NCBI GenBank assembly: GCA_038203935.1 | Contig: JBBRDM010000131.1 | Span: 1-16,111, forward strand | DNA: 16,111 nt | DNA from: JANXSG01 sp038203935 | Lineage (GTDB): Bacteria; Armatimonadota; Chthonomonadetes; Chthonomonadales; Chthonomonadaceae | Reading direction: 5' to 3' | Shown: positions 1 to 7,704 of the stretch, in pieces | How the letters are laid out: every line of letters begins with the position of its first letter | Numbering within the stretch: the first letter of the stretch is position 1 | Notes under the pieces: generated by a model | Told to the model about the DNA's origin: nothing | Databases searched by the model: none | Seen by the model: the letters and a program-made list of their open reading frames with translations, nothing else | Made by a program: the position numbers and the translations under genes

Positions 1-650
1 TCGGGCTGGTTGGGCATAGCGGGGCAGGAAAATCAACCATTATAAATCTCCTGGCAAGATTTTATGATGTGACCGAAGGATCTATAGAAGTCGATGGAAT
101 CGATGTGCGCGACATCAAGCAGGACGATTTCAGGCACCAGCTTGGGATTGTGCTTCAGGAGCCATTTCTATTTCCTGGAACAATCCGCGATAACATAGCC
201 TATGCAAAACCTGGAGCGACTGTCGACGAAATAATGCGTGCAGCCAAAGCTGCCAACTGTCATGCATTTATCTTAAAATTCGCGGATGGATACGATACGC
301 AAGTTGGAGATAAAGGCCAGCGGCTTTCGGGTGGGGAACGGCAGCGCATATCGATTGCGAGAGCAATACTGCATGATCCTAAAATCCTTATTCTCGATGA
401 AGCTACAGCAAGCGTAGATACAGAAACTGAAAAACTCATCCAGGAAGCAATTGCGCGGCTAATCCAGAACAGAACTACATTTGCAATTGCGCATCGTTTA
501 AGCACACTGCGAAACGCAAGCCGTCTGGTAGTGATGAAAGACGGGAAAATGGTGGAGTGCGGAACCCACGATGAGCTGATGGATGAGGACGGTGTCTACG
601 CAAATCTAGTTAAAATCCAGAATGAAGTGAATAAACTTCGCGCAGTTTAA
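1..650 (+). CDS. ABC exporter, C-terminal ATP-binding domain (5'-truncated by window edge)
   Basis: This is the ATP-hydrolysing domain of an ABC transporter, which powers export of a substrate across the inner membrane. The reading frame is already open at base 3. Walker A (GHSGAGKST) lies at about 12-38, the Q-loop (LQEPFLFPGTIRDNIAYA) follows, the LSGGERQR signature begins near 324, Walker B (ILILDEATASVD) near 384 and the switch His (AHRLS) at 492-494. All motifs needed for ATPase activity are intact. The 'FPGTIRDNI' and 'ATASVD' wording is typical of type I exporters of the MsbA/ABCB kind, where an N-terminal six-helix domain precedes this part. That membrane domain would lie left of the window. 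A GTG at 69 is internal to the domain and is not a start. The substrate cannot be read from this domain. The neighbouring envelope and glycosyltransferase genes suggest a lipid, glycan or small-molecule exporter. Confidence 0.95.
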   Translation, partial: GLVGHSGAGKSTIINLLARFYDVTEGSIEVDGIDVRDIKQDDFRHQLGIVLQEPFLFPGTIRDNIAYAKPGATVDEIMRAAKAANCHAFILKFADGYDTQVGDKGQRLSGGERQRISIARAILHDPKILILDEATASVDTETEKLIQEAIARLIQNRTTFAIAHRLSTLRNASRLVVMKDGKMVECGTHDELMDEDGVYANLVKIQNEVNKLRAV

Positions 651-689
651 ACGCTGGTAATTTTGATCTGCCGAGATGCTTAGCCGTGA

Positions 690-719
690 CTTTCACCATT
701 CCCTAGTGATTGGTGAAAG
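690..719. repeat. Inverted repeat / hairpin in the gap after the ABC gene
   Basis: The 9-base arms CTTTCACCA (690-698) and TGGTGAAAG (711-719) are perfect inverse complements around a 12-base loop. The position, 40 bases after the ABC stop codon, suits a transcription terminator or RNA-stabilising hairpin. However, an A-run rather than a T-run follows, so it is not a classical intrinsic terminator on the + strand. On the - strand the T-run lies before the stem, which also does not fit. It could instead be an operator palindrome. Elsewhere in the 651-913 gap I see only a short 34-codon open frame (807-911) and no convincing promoter. Confidence 0.45.
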
Positions 720-913
720 CCGTAAAAAAAATATGAACGCCGCCAATATTTCATAACTCATCCTGTGATATTATGATGCGCTAAGAACGTCGGGAAATCC
801 ACGCGAATGTTTTTTGCGCTTTTTGGGCCATCTTTAAGCGGAATTCGTTTCCTCATAAGTATGCAATGCTTTGCCGATTTGGAAATATCCAACAAATTTG
901 AAATGGAATAGAT

Positions 914-2977
914 ATGCCTCAGAACGTTCGCTCCCTGCCAGGAATCATTCCTGCGCTGCTGGTATTAGGAACTCTTGCTGGACTTTTTGCAGCTTCCAAA
1001 CGACTCCACATAGAAAGTATAAATCGCCGAATTGAGATTGGAATCGAATGGAATGAAGTGTCTCAGCTTGCACAGATTTCAGGAAAACCGATTGCAGAAC
1101 TTCTCGCTGCATTTAAAAATGAAGGTGTTTCCACCTTAATTATTAGTGAAGATACGATTGGAAGCCTGGAACAGAACGGCGAGCTTCAGCCGCAGAAAAC
1201 TTCAATGCCAGATGGAAAAGTGGCGAACAGTGTTCTGGTACGTACTGAAAGCGCGTTAAGACGAATTCAATCTGCTCTGACAGATAGAGGTTTTCCAATC
1301 AATGTAGAATCTGCTGGTTCGATAAATGCCTCCACATTTTTTTATCAATCGACTGGAGACTCAAACCTACCACGAACCGGCTTTTATGTACCGGTAGATT
1401 TTGCTAATATTCGAAATACCGGATTGGGACTTGCTCCTGAAGCCCAGAAGGCTTCTGCAGAGGCTCAACTGCGTATTGCAGGAAGAATAAGTAACTTTGC
1501 CGGTGTCAATGTAATCAGTGCATCCAATGTGCTTCACAGCCTTAAAAATCAAGGCGCTTCAACCATTATTTTTAATGGAGATGAGGCATTGGGCTATAGA
1601 GGTATTGAAAAATCAGTGGCAGATCTGCTCAGATCGAAGCAACGAACGATAACAGATCAGGATGCTCCCCCCTTAGTTCCCACGGGTTTGGTGTTTGGAG
1701 AAGTCGAATTCGGAAAGCAGAAAGGCGACGAAAAAATATCCGCGGCTCTGCATGGAGACTATGTTCGTGTACACAGCATCCAAACCGCAGAAATGGGCAC
1801 ACTGGATGAAATCGATATTGTAGATCGTTTTGTAAGAGCAGTTAAAGAACGAAATATCCGATTCTGTTATGTGCGAATGCTCACGCAGTCTGGATCAAAT
1901 CCAATTGCTGCTAACCTCGAATTTTTTCATAAGATTAAAAAAGGGATGGAGAAAGGCTCGCTGAATACAGGCGGGGGACTTCATTTCGGTGCAGCGCATC
2001 TCTTTCAGGATACCGGCATTCCCAAGATCGTATTCCTGGTGGCTGGTCTCAGCACAGGAGCTGCAGTTGTCTGGATGGTAACTCTGCTGATACCCATGAC
2101 GACTTCGAATACCAATATATCGGCAGTTATCAGTGCGCTGATATTCGGAATCGCTGCCTATGCGGGTGGAGAAACTGGCCGAAAGATAGCAGCTCTCGCT
2201 GCTGGAATAGTATTTCCTACTGCAGCCTGCCTGATAACTCTTCCTGGTGTCAGGTTTCGAAAGTCGACTATAATGCGCACTGGCGGATGTGTTCGATATG
2301 CTGTCAAAGCTATCCTGCTGGCGACTGCAATCACCGCAGCGGGGATATTTCATGTGATTGCGCTGCTATCAACAGAACCATTCATGGTAGTCGCCAATCA
2401 GTTTCTGGGTATAAAGCTGCAGCATGCTTTGCCTATATTCATTGTAGTATACGCCGTTTTAGTCGGCAGTTCCACTGTTCCGAATGAGACGTGGCTGCAG
2501 TACAAAGCACGCTGCAGGGAAAGCTTGAAATCGGTATTCAATGAGCCCGCACGATACGGCACGATGATAATAGGGTTACTTGCCATAGCACTTTTGGCTC
2601 TCGTTGTTGCTCGTTCGGGCAACGACCCGGGGACCGGAGTTTCGGGTTTTGAAATGAAGACACGATCCATACTGGATCATATATTTCCGGTTCGGCCTCG
2701 TACCAAAGAGCTCCTGGGTGGACATCCAGCATTTATACTGGCAATTGCGTGGTGGTGGCGAGGAAGAAAAAATCTGGCTATTCCGCTATTCATTTTTGGA
2801 TGCCTGGGCCAGGTATCACTGCTGAATACCTTCTGCCATATTCATACGCCTCTGATCATATCTGTCTGGCATGGTTCTTTAGGATTGCTGCTGGGAAGCC
2901 TATTAGGAATCGCGCTGTTTCTTATTCTGGAAAGAATTCTTCCACGGCCTGAACTCATGAAAGATACGTCCGTTTGA
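914..2977 (+). CDS. DUF5693 family multi-pass membrane protein
   Basis: This is a 687-residue membrane protein that I recognise as DUF5693-like. It has one N-terminal membrane helix (about 8-27). A large soluble part (about 30-365) follows, rich in alpha/beta segments such as GVSTLIISEDTIGSL near 71-85. A C-terminal block of about eight hydrophobic helices covers roughly 371-394, 402-418, 424-445, 462-486, 504-520, 549-567, 603-640 and 652-674. The segment RPRTKELLGGHPAF (594-607) between the late helices matches a motif I remember as conserved in this family. The biochemical role is unknown. The family is known for sitting directly beside csaB, as here, where the stop codon overlaps the csaB start by four bases, so it probably works in cell-wall polymer or S-layer attachment. 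The start is the ATG at 914, with a weak GGA at 905-907 upstream. An alternative is an unrelated membrane protein with a similar layout. Confidence 0.85.
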   Translation: MPQNVRSLPGIIPALLVLGTLAGLFAASKRLHIESINRRIEIGIEWNEVSQLAQISGKPIAELLAAFKNEGVSTLIISEDTIGSLEQNGELQPQKTSMPDGKVANSVLVRTESALRRIQSALTDRGFPINVESAGSINASTFFYQSTGDSNLPRTGFYVPVDFANIRNTGLGLAPEAQKASAEAQLRIAGRISNFAGVNVISASNVLHSLKNQGASTIIFNGDEALGYRGIEKSVADLLRSKQRTITDQDAPPLVPTGLVFGEVEFGKQKGDEKISAALHGDYVRVHSIQTAEMGTLDEIDIVDRFVRAVKERNIRFCYVRMLTQSGSNPIAANLEFFHKIKKGMEKGSLNTGGGLHFGAAHLFQDTGIPKIVFLVAGLSTGAAVVWMVTLLIPMTTSNTNISAVISALIFGIAAYAGGETGRKIAALAAGIVFPTAACLITLPGVRFRKSTIMRTGGCVRYAVKAILLATAITAAGIFHVIALLSTEPFMVVANQFLGIKLQHALPIFIVVYAVLVGSSTVPNETWLQYKARCRESLKSVFNEPARYGTMIIGLLAIALLALVVARSGNDPGTGVSGFEMKTRSILDHIFPVRPRTKELLGGHPAFILAIAWWWRGRKNLAIPLFIFGCLGQVSLLNTFCHIHTPLIISVWHGSLGLLLGSLLGIALFLILERILPRPELMKDTSV

Positions 2978-4080
2978 ATAATCCTGCCAAAGTGCTTATA
3001 TCAGGATATTATGGCTCTGGTAATGCAGGCGACGAAGCCGTTTTGTCGGGCATAAAGACATCCTTTGAAAAAACTGCTGGTGAAACTATACAGCTTACTG
3101 TACTCTCGCAAAATCCAACTCTAACTACGTCTCAGCACAACCTATCTGCCGTGTACAGAATGGATCGAAAACGGATTCGCGAGGAACTGAGTAATACTAA
3201 TTTGCTGCTATCCGGAGGCGGCAGCCTGCTCCAGGATACCAGCAGCCTGCGATCCTTACTTTACTATTTATGGGTTTGCCACACTGCCATGAGTATGAAC
3301 GTTCCAGTCATGTTTTATGCGCAGGGAATCGGTCCTCTCAAACGGAAAATATCCCGTGCATTAGTTCGAAACATAGCCAATCGTGCCGCTTTTTTGACAG
3401 TACGAGATGCTTCCTCTGCCGAGCTGCTTCGTCAGATCGGTGTTCATAATCCGAATTTGGAAGTGACTGCAGATCCGGCTTTCTGTCTGCAGCCCGCTGA
3501 TAAACAACGTATACTAGCCATATTTCGCGAAGCAGATATTCCTTCCGATGGAAAATATATTGGCGTAGCGCTTCGTTCCTGGAGCGAAGGTAATCTCGTT
3601 TCCTCTCCCTCCCAATACGCTAAATTGCTGGATGCACTCGAAGAAATAACTGGCTGTACGCCCACCCTGATTCCTATGCAGCTTCCCCAGGATTTAAAAA
3701 TTGCCGATAAGATTGCTTCACTCAGGCCGCAGACCCTTATATTGCGCAGTCATTTAACTCCATCAGAACTGATGGGCATCATTGGAGAGATGCATGCCGT
3801 AGTAGCAATGCGGCTGCATGCCCTCATTTTCGCGGCTCGTATGCAGATTCCCATGATCGCACTCAATTACGATCCGAAGGTCGACACGCTGATGCATCAG
3901 CTGGAACTGCCAGAATTTCAATCGCATTGGAGCCAATTTGACCCCTCGGTTGTCGCTACAAAAACGCATGAACTGATAGAGAGCTGGCCTTCGCGTAAAG
4001 AGAATTTTAATCGAATTACCGTAAACCTGCAAACCAGTTCACTTCGAAGCGCCGAAATCGCAAATCTGCTTCTTAAATAA
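2974..4080 (+). CDS. csaB: Polysaccharide pyruvyl transferase, CsaB type
   Basis: CsaB adds a ketal-linked pyruvate from phosphoenolpyruvate to a cell-wall polysaccharide, creating the ligand bound by SLH domains of S-layer proteins. The 368-residue protein has the expected glycine-rich N-terminal motif GYYGSGNAGDEA (11-22), the LLLSGGGSLLQD motif (77-88), YAQGIGPL (115-122), TVRDASS (142-148), ADPAF (166-170) and the C-terminal MRLHALIFAA segment (279-288). These sit in the order and at about the length of the family. There is no signal peptide, so it acts in the cytoplasm. Translation starts at a TTG overlapping the DUF5693 stop (TTGA), which implies translational coupling. No ATG lies upstream in frame without running deep into the previous gene. 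A related pyruvyl transferase acting on another glycan is possible, but the DUF5693 partner favours CsaB. No SLH-domain protein is visible in this window. Confidence 0.92.
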   Translation: MNNPAKVLISGYYGSGNAGDEAVLSGIKTSFEKTAGETIQLTVLSQNPTLTTSQHNLSAVYRMDRKRIREELSNTNLLLSGGGSLLQDTSSLRSLLYYLWVCHTAMSMNVPVMFYAQGIGPLKRKISRALVRNIANRAAFLTVRDASSAELLRQIGVHNPNLEVTADPAFCLQPADKQRILAIFREADIPSDGKYIGVALRSWSEGNLVSSPSQYAKLLDALEEITGCTPTLIPMQLPQDLKIADKIASLRPQTLILRSHLTPSELMGIIGEMHAVVAMRLHALIFAARMQIPMIALNYDPKVDTLMHQLELPEFQSHWSQFDPSVVATKTHELIESWPSRKENFNRITVNLQTSSLRSAEIANLLLK

Positions 4081-4226
4081 CCTTCACCCTTCATTTTTCA
4101 CCTGATTCCGTGACATCAGTCGAATCCTCTGGTATGTCTTACTGAAGGCAATCTCCTCTGCCCGATATTAAATTGTTTAACATTTTATTTTCGGTGATCA
4201 GAGCAGAAATAGATGCGGGCATCATC

Positions 4227-5537
4227 ATGGTGACAGTTCACAACAGTTCTCTCAAACCTCATGAAAAACTATTGTACGACTTCTGCTGCATTACATCTAT
4301 AGAAGATGATTTTCCAGATATCGAAATGCAGTTTGATGAAAATAAAATGGATTGGGGAGCCTTTATAAATCAGAGTGTGCGGCATGGAATTGCGCCGCAA
4401 ATCGCAAAAAGACTTAAGAATTGCATTTCGGATAAGCGTATACCCACGCATGTATTTGAATGTTTCGATAAAATTTTAGCAGCAAACAGATTTCGAAACA
4501 AAGTCATTTATAACCATATCTCCGCACTAATGTACGCCTTCAATGTCGAAGAAATACCAAATATCGTACTTAAGGGAGCTGCTTTGGCGCTGGATGTATA
4601 TCCAGATTATGGCGACAGGAACTTTGCGGACGTAGATATTTTAGTTGATAGAAAGCATTTTATAAAGGCTGGCGAATTAGCAGTGAAATGCGGTTTCGAA
4701 CAGGAAGATGGAAATCCACATCCAGAGCAAATTCATGTTGTTTATCTAAAACGATGCGGTACAAACATTCTTACGGATATACTGGCGCTGGAACACTATC
4801 CGGAATTTACGCCAGAGATGATCACTCCGCAGGCCGACTTTATAAAAGTTGAAATTCATCAAAATCTATTCAGACGTACTAATCGATTTTTTATGAGCAA
4901 TGTGGATCTCGCTCCATTCTGGGAGAGCACTGAAAATGCAGCGCTGCCCGATGGTACGCCGATCCAGATTCCATGCGCCGAAGCGATGGCTGTACATCTG
5001 TGTGATCATGCAGCTACACACAATTTTGGAAGATTGATCTACCCCTTAGATCTCAAAGAACTTATTCATAAAAAAGGGGCTCGCCTGAATTGGTACAAAG
5101 CGCAAGAAATTGCTCAGAAAACCGGCAAAGTTTATGAACTGAGAAGTATGTTATTGCTGCTGAGCCGCGAATTCAATGTGGATATTCCTCCTCTTCTACG
5201 CGACAGTCTTGAGCAAGATTCTCACCAGGATACACTGCACGCTCAATTAACAGTGGAACAGATATTTCAAACCAATCTGCTTGATGAAAGAGAGCAGATT
5301 TGGAAACGTATGACAGAGGTGAAAAGCAAACGTGCATTTGTCCGCGCATTTTGTGGCATGCTTTTTCCGCCAGTCCACTTTATGGAAGTAGCATACGGGG
5401 TACAATCCCCCGCAAAAATTGCGATTCTTTACTGCTGGAGGCCGTTTCGATTGGCAGCAGGGTTTGGCTGGGTACTCTCCAGACGGTTCAATAAAATGAG
5501 ATTTAAATATCTCGTGAAAAGAGATTCTTCGGTATGA
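4227..5537 (+). CDS. Nucleotidyltransferase-like protein, NTP_transf_5 family
   Basis: This is a 436-residue soluble protein with the hallmarks of the NTP_transf_5 family (predicted minimal nucleotidyltransferases). After an alpha-helical N-terminal region comes NIVLKGAALALDVYPDYG (about 112-129), then a conserved Arg (131) and an Asp pair in FADVDILV (D135, D137). That pair would bind the catalytic metal. The family is predicted to transfer a nucleotide or similar group. Members recur in exopolysaccharide and lasso-peptide type loci, frequently with an HPr-kinase-like gene, as here two genes downstream. I chose the ATG at 4227. A TTG at 4173 would add 18 residues but has no ribosome-binding site, and the 4227 site has only a weak GCGGG upstream, so the start is uncertain. 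The stop overlaps the next start by four bases (ATGA). The substrate is unknown. Confidence 0.82.
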   Translation: MVTVHNSSLKPHEKLLYDFCCITSIEDDFPDIEMQFDENKMDWGAFINQSVRHGIAPQIAKRLKNCISDKRIPTHVFECFDKILAANRFRNKVIYNHISALMYAFNVEEIPNIVLKGAALALDVYPDYGDRNFADVDILVDRKHFIKAGELAVKCGFEQEDGNPHPEQIHVVYLKRCGTNILTDILALEHYPEFTPEMITPQADFIKVEIHQNLFRRTNRFFMSNVDLAPFWESTENAALPDGTPIQIPCAEAMAVHLCDHAATHNFGRLIYPLDLKELIHKKGARLNWYKAQEIAQKTGKVYELRSMLLLLSREFNVDIPPLLRDSLEQDSHQDTLHAQLTVEQIFQTNLLDEREQIWKRMTEVKSKRAFVRAFCGMLFPPVHFMEVAYGVQSPAKIAILYCWRPFRLAAGFGWVLSRRFNKMRFKYLVKRDSSV

Positions 5538-6664
5538 GGATTTTTGCAACAATTGCTATCTTAGGGTTTTTTCTTGTCAGTGTATCTAGATCGAATGCAA
5601 CTCCTTTTTTTGCTCGAACCTATCATCTTAAATGCAACACCTGCCATAGCGGGTTTCCCAGGCTCAACGAGTACGGCATGGCATTCAAGGCAAATAACTT
5701 TCGAATTCCGGGTGATGAAAAGAAAGCGCCGCTAGCATGGCAGAAAACGATTCCGCTAGCGATGCAGATAATGCCGGTACATCAGAGGTTCAGTCCGGGT
5801 GCCGGCCAGTCAGAGTATACCGACAGCCAGATTTTAGCTGGAGGCCTACTCACAAGGACAACAGCGTTTTATGTGCACGACTCCCTCTGGATTGATGATA
5901 GGCCGACATCGTTTCCATCCTACGAGGTGTGGATTCAGCAGATACTGGACGAAAAAAGCAAACTGATGGCCAAGGTAGGTCAATTCGAACTGCCATATTC
6001 CTACAGTCCTAATATCCATCTTGTTTCTTCTTTCCAGCCCCTTCTTTTTGGAGTGGGACTGAGTAATAACGATGTGCGGTTAGGATCAGCAATGCGTGGA
6101 ATTCAGCTGAGTGGAATTGCAGACAATCGAGTAAGATGGGCGCTGGCATATGGCGCACCAGCAGTCAACACTCCTGGAAACTCGGTAGGAAATCGATCAT
6201 TTTTCGGAGACTTTAGAGATTTTTTCTTACGCGTTTCGAACGCAAACCAACCACGCAGCATTGGCATGTTTTTATATTTATCGAATCCACCACTCAATGT
6301 ACTGCAGCCTGCTGCAGCCAATCGAGGACTTCGAATTGGAATAGATGGCGCTTATATTTGGAAAGGATGGCAGTTCTCAGCGATGGCAGCCTACGGTGAG
6401 AATAATGATCCACTGGGCAATGGCACAAAAGGTACATTTCGAACAGGCTTTATCGAAGCGGACAAGATGCTTCTGCCGTGGCTGGGTATCAACGGGAGAT
6501 TAGAGGCACAAACGGTCGGCGAAGCTGGAAAGATCTTCTATTCTGACGCGAAAACGATCGGGCTTTGCCTATATCCTGTAAGTCGTATTCGACTGACAGC
6601 AGAGTATCAACAGGCAGATCACGGTGCCAGTGCAACCGCTCTCTTTGCTTCGCTGACCTTTTAA
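5534..6664 (+). CDS. Exported monoheme cytochrome c / outer-membrane beta-barrel-like protein
   Basis: This 376-residue exported protein starts with a signal peptide (about 1-22: basic start, hydrophobic stretch, then SRSNA before TPFF). It has a single CxxCH heme-attachment motif, CNTCH at 34-38, in the context FARTYHLKCNTCHSGFPRLN, and a GMAFKANNFRIPG segment. That pattern is familiar from porin-like proteins with an N-terminal c-type heme in diderm bacteria. The remainder is rich in alternating polar/aromatic strands (for example VWIQQILDE, LMAKVGQFELPYS, GWQFSAMAAYGEN, RIRLTAEYQQA). It ends in SLTF, a terminal Phe typical of BAM-inserted outer-membrane barrels. It probably sits in the outer membrane with the heme on the periplasmic side. 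Its presence among sugar-transfer genes is unusual. It is translationally coupled to the preceding gene (ATGA) and followed after 2 bases by the HPr-kinase-like gene. The electron partner and the solute, if any, are unknown. Confidence 0.8.
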   Translation: MRIFATIAILGFFLVSVSRSNATPFFARTYHLKCNTCHSGFPRLNEYGMAFKANNFRIPGDEKKAPLAWQKTIPLAMQIMPVHQRFSPGAGQSEYTDSQILAGGLLTRTTAFYVHDSLWIDDRPTSFPSYEVWIQQILDEKSKLMAKVGQFELPYSYSPNIHLVSSFQPLLFGVGLSNNDVRLGSAMRGIQLSGIADNRVRWALAYGAPAVNTPGNSVGNRSFFGDFRDFFLRVSNANQPRSIGMFLYLSNPPLNVLQPAAANRGLRIGIDGAYIWKGWQFSAMAAYGENNDPLGNGTKGTFRTGFIEADKMLLPWLGINGRLEAQTVGEAGKIFYSDAKTIGLCLYPVSRIRLTAEYQQADHGASATALFASLTF

Positions 6665-6666
6665 TA

Positions 6667-7692
6667 ATGATTCCAGAAAAAGATATTATTAAAACTGCAA
6701 GTGGACTGGATTACTTGCCCTCAGGAGATAAGCTCTGGCGGACAGCTCAAACCCCATATTGTTCTATGTATAACGTGATGGGTATCTCATTGGAAGTGTC
6801 CAGCAACTCATCAGAAATAGCAAAACTGGCAGAGGAGTTATATGGAAATTGGGACCGCTGCAGTCCGGAAGAAACACAGCAAAAGAAACAGTTGAAGGTT
6901 TTTTTGAACGATATACCAGATTCTTTCCAGCCGAATAATCATAGCGGCGCAGTTACGAGAATGCAGAGAGACTATCTGCTGTTATCCGCTGGGAGCAGTA
7001 TAGGATTTGCTGATAAAAATACAGGATTTGCGTGCGCTTATCTTACGCCTAGCATGGTTTCATCTCCACAGTGGGCTCAGATATATTTCCTGGAGTGCCT
7101 CGGAATCTATCTCGTCAGCCGGGAGAGAGCGATCACTCTGCATGCAGCTGCGGTAGTATATCGCGGGTTTTGTGTTCTATTGACCGGCCATTCCGGCGCC
7201 GGAAAATCAACTTTTGCGTATGCCTGCCTTAAAGCAGGATTTCAACTGTTGGCGGAAGACATCGTGTTTGCAGCGGTTCCAGATTCACCTCTGAAAATAT
7301 GGGGGAATCCCTGGAATATACATCTGATGCCAGACACCGTCCATTTTTTTCCGGAATTAATGGACAGGCAACAGATACAACAGTTGAACGGGGAAGTCAA
7401 ATATCGAATCAGCGTAAATTCGATTCGGCAAGATGCTGCAATTTCCAGTGCCAAGGTCTCAGGCGTTTGTTCCATCGGGCGATCGCAGAATGCCGAAAGT
7501 CGTATCGCTGCAGGCGGCCCGGACCATATTTTTCGGGCGTTGACTACTTTTACCGGGGATCCGCCGATCAATTTCTCTTTGATGGAGAAAGCAGCCCAAG
7601 GTTTGCTTTTAGGAAATCTGGCTCATATCGACGTAGGATCGGATCTGGAAAATGCAGCGCAGATGTTAAAGCATTGGATAGAAACTATGTAA
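6667..7692 (+). CDS. HPr kinase/phosphorylase-like P-loop protein
   Basis: This is a 341-residue protein whose C-terminal half resembles the catalytic domain of HPr kinase (HprK). A P-loop GHSGAGKST (174-182) is preceded by LHAAAVVYRGFCVLLT (158-173) and followed by FQLLAEDIVF (192-201), the counterpart of HprK's ADDAV stretch. The HprK segment used for phosphorylase activity, in the style of EIRG, is not evident. It is therefore more likely a kinase-like relative acting on a pathway substrate than the true carbon-catabolite regulator. Such relatives occur with NTP_transf_5 proteins in envelope and RiPP loci, and some phosphorylate peptide serines in lasso-peptide clusters. The in-frame stretch can be read upstream to 6565, but that part overlaps the cytochrome gene and has no family character. 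The ATG at 6667, two bases after the previous stop, is the natural start. The substrate is unknown. Confidence 0.8.
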   Translation: MIPEKDIIKTASGLDYLPSGDKLWRTAQTPYCSMYNVMGISLEVSSNSSEIAKLAEELYGNWDRCSPEETQQKKQLKVFLNDIPDSFQPNNHSGAVTRMQRDYLLLSAGSSIGFADKNTGFACAYLTPSMVSSPQWAQIYFLECLGIYLVSRERAITLHAAAVVYRGFCVLLTGHSGAGKSTFAYACLKAGFQLLAEDIVFAAVPDSPLKIWGNPWNIHLMPDTVHFFPELMDRQQIQQLNGEVKYRISVNSIRQDAAISSAKVSGVCSIGRSQNAESRIAAGGPDHIFRALTTFTGDPPINFSLMEKAAQGLLLGNLAHIDVGSDLENAAQMLKHWIETM

Positions 7693-7704
7693 CTGGGATA
7701 TAGA

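Noticed and set aside
807..911. A 34-codon open frame just before the DUF5693 gene, ending two bases before its start
   Set aside because: No recognisable leader or precursor-peptide character, only a distant GGGA upstream, and the length is within chance. It could be a leader peptide but I cannot support it as a gene.
651..913. Cobalamin riboswitch, considered because two B12-type radical SAM genes are present
   Set aside because: No B12-box-like conserved core could be recognised here or in the short gap before 10025.
1895..2353. Long open frame on the opposite strand inside the DUF5693 gene (152 codons), and similar antisense frames elsewhere (for example 11752-12297)
   Set aside because: They lie antisense to well-supported genes, are rich in Ser/Cys/Arg with no domain character, and reflect codon bias of the sense strand.
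4081..4226. Possible terminator or promoter between csaB and the nucleotidyltransferase gene (CCTTCA...TGAAGG arms about 57 bases apart; TTGTTT near 4173)
   Set aside because: The arms are too short and far apart for a terminator, and no -10 box sits at the right distance from the TTGTTT. A promoter here is plausible but not visible.
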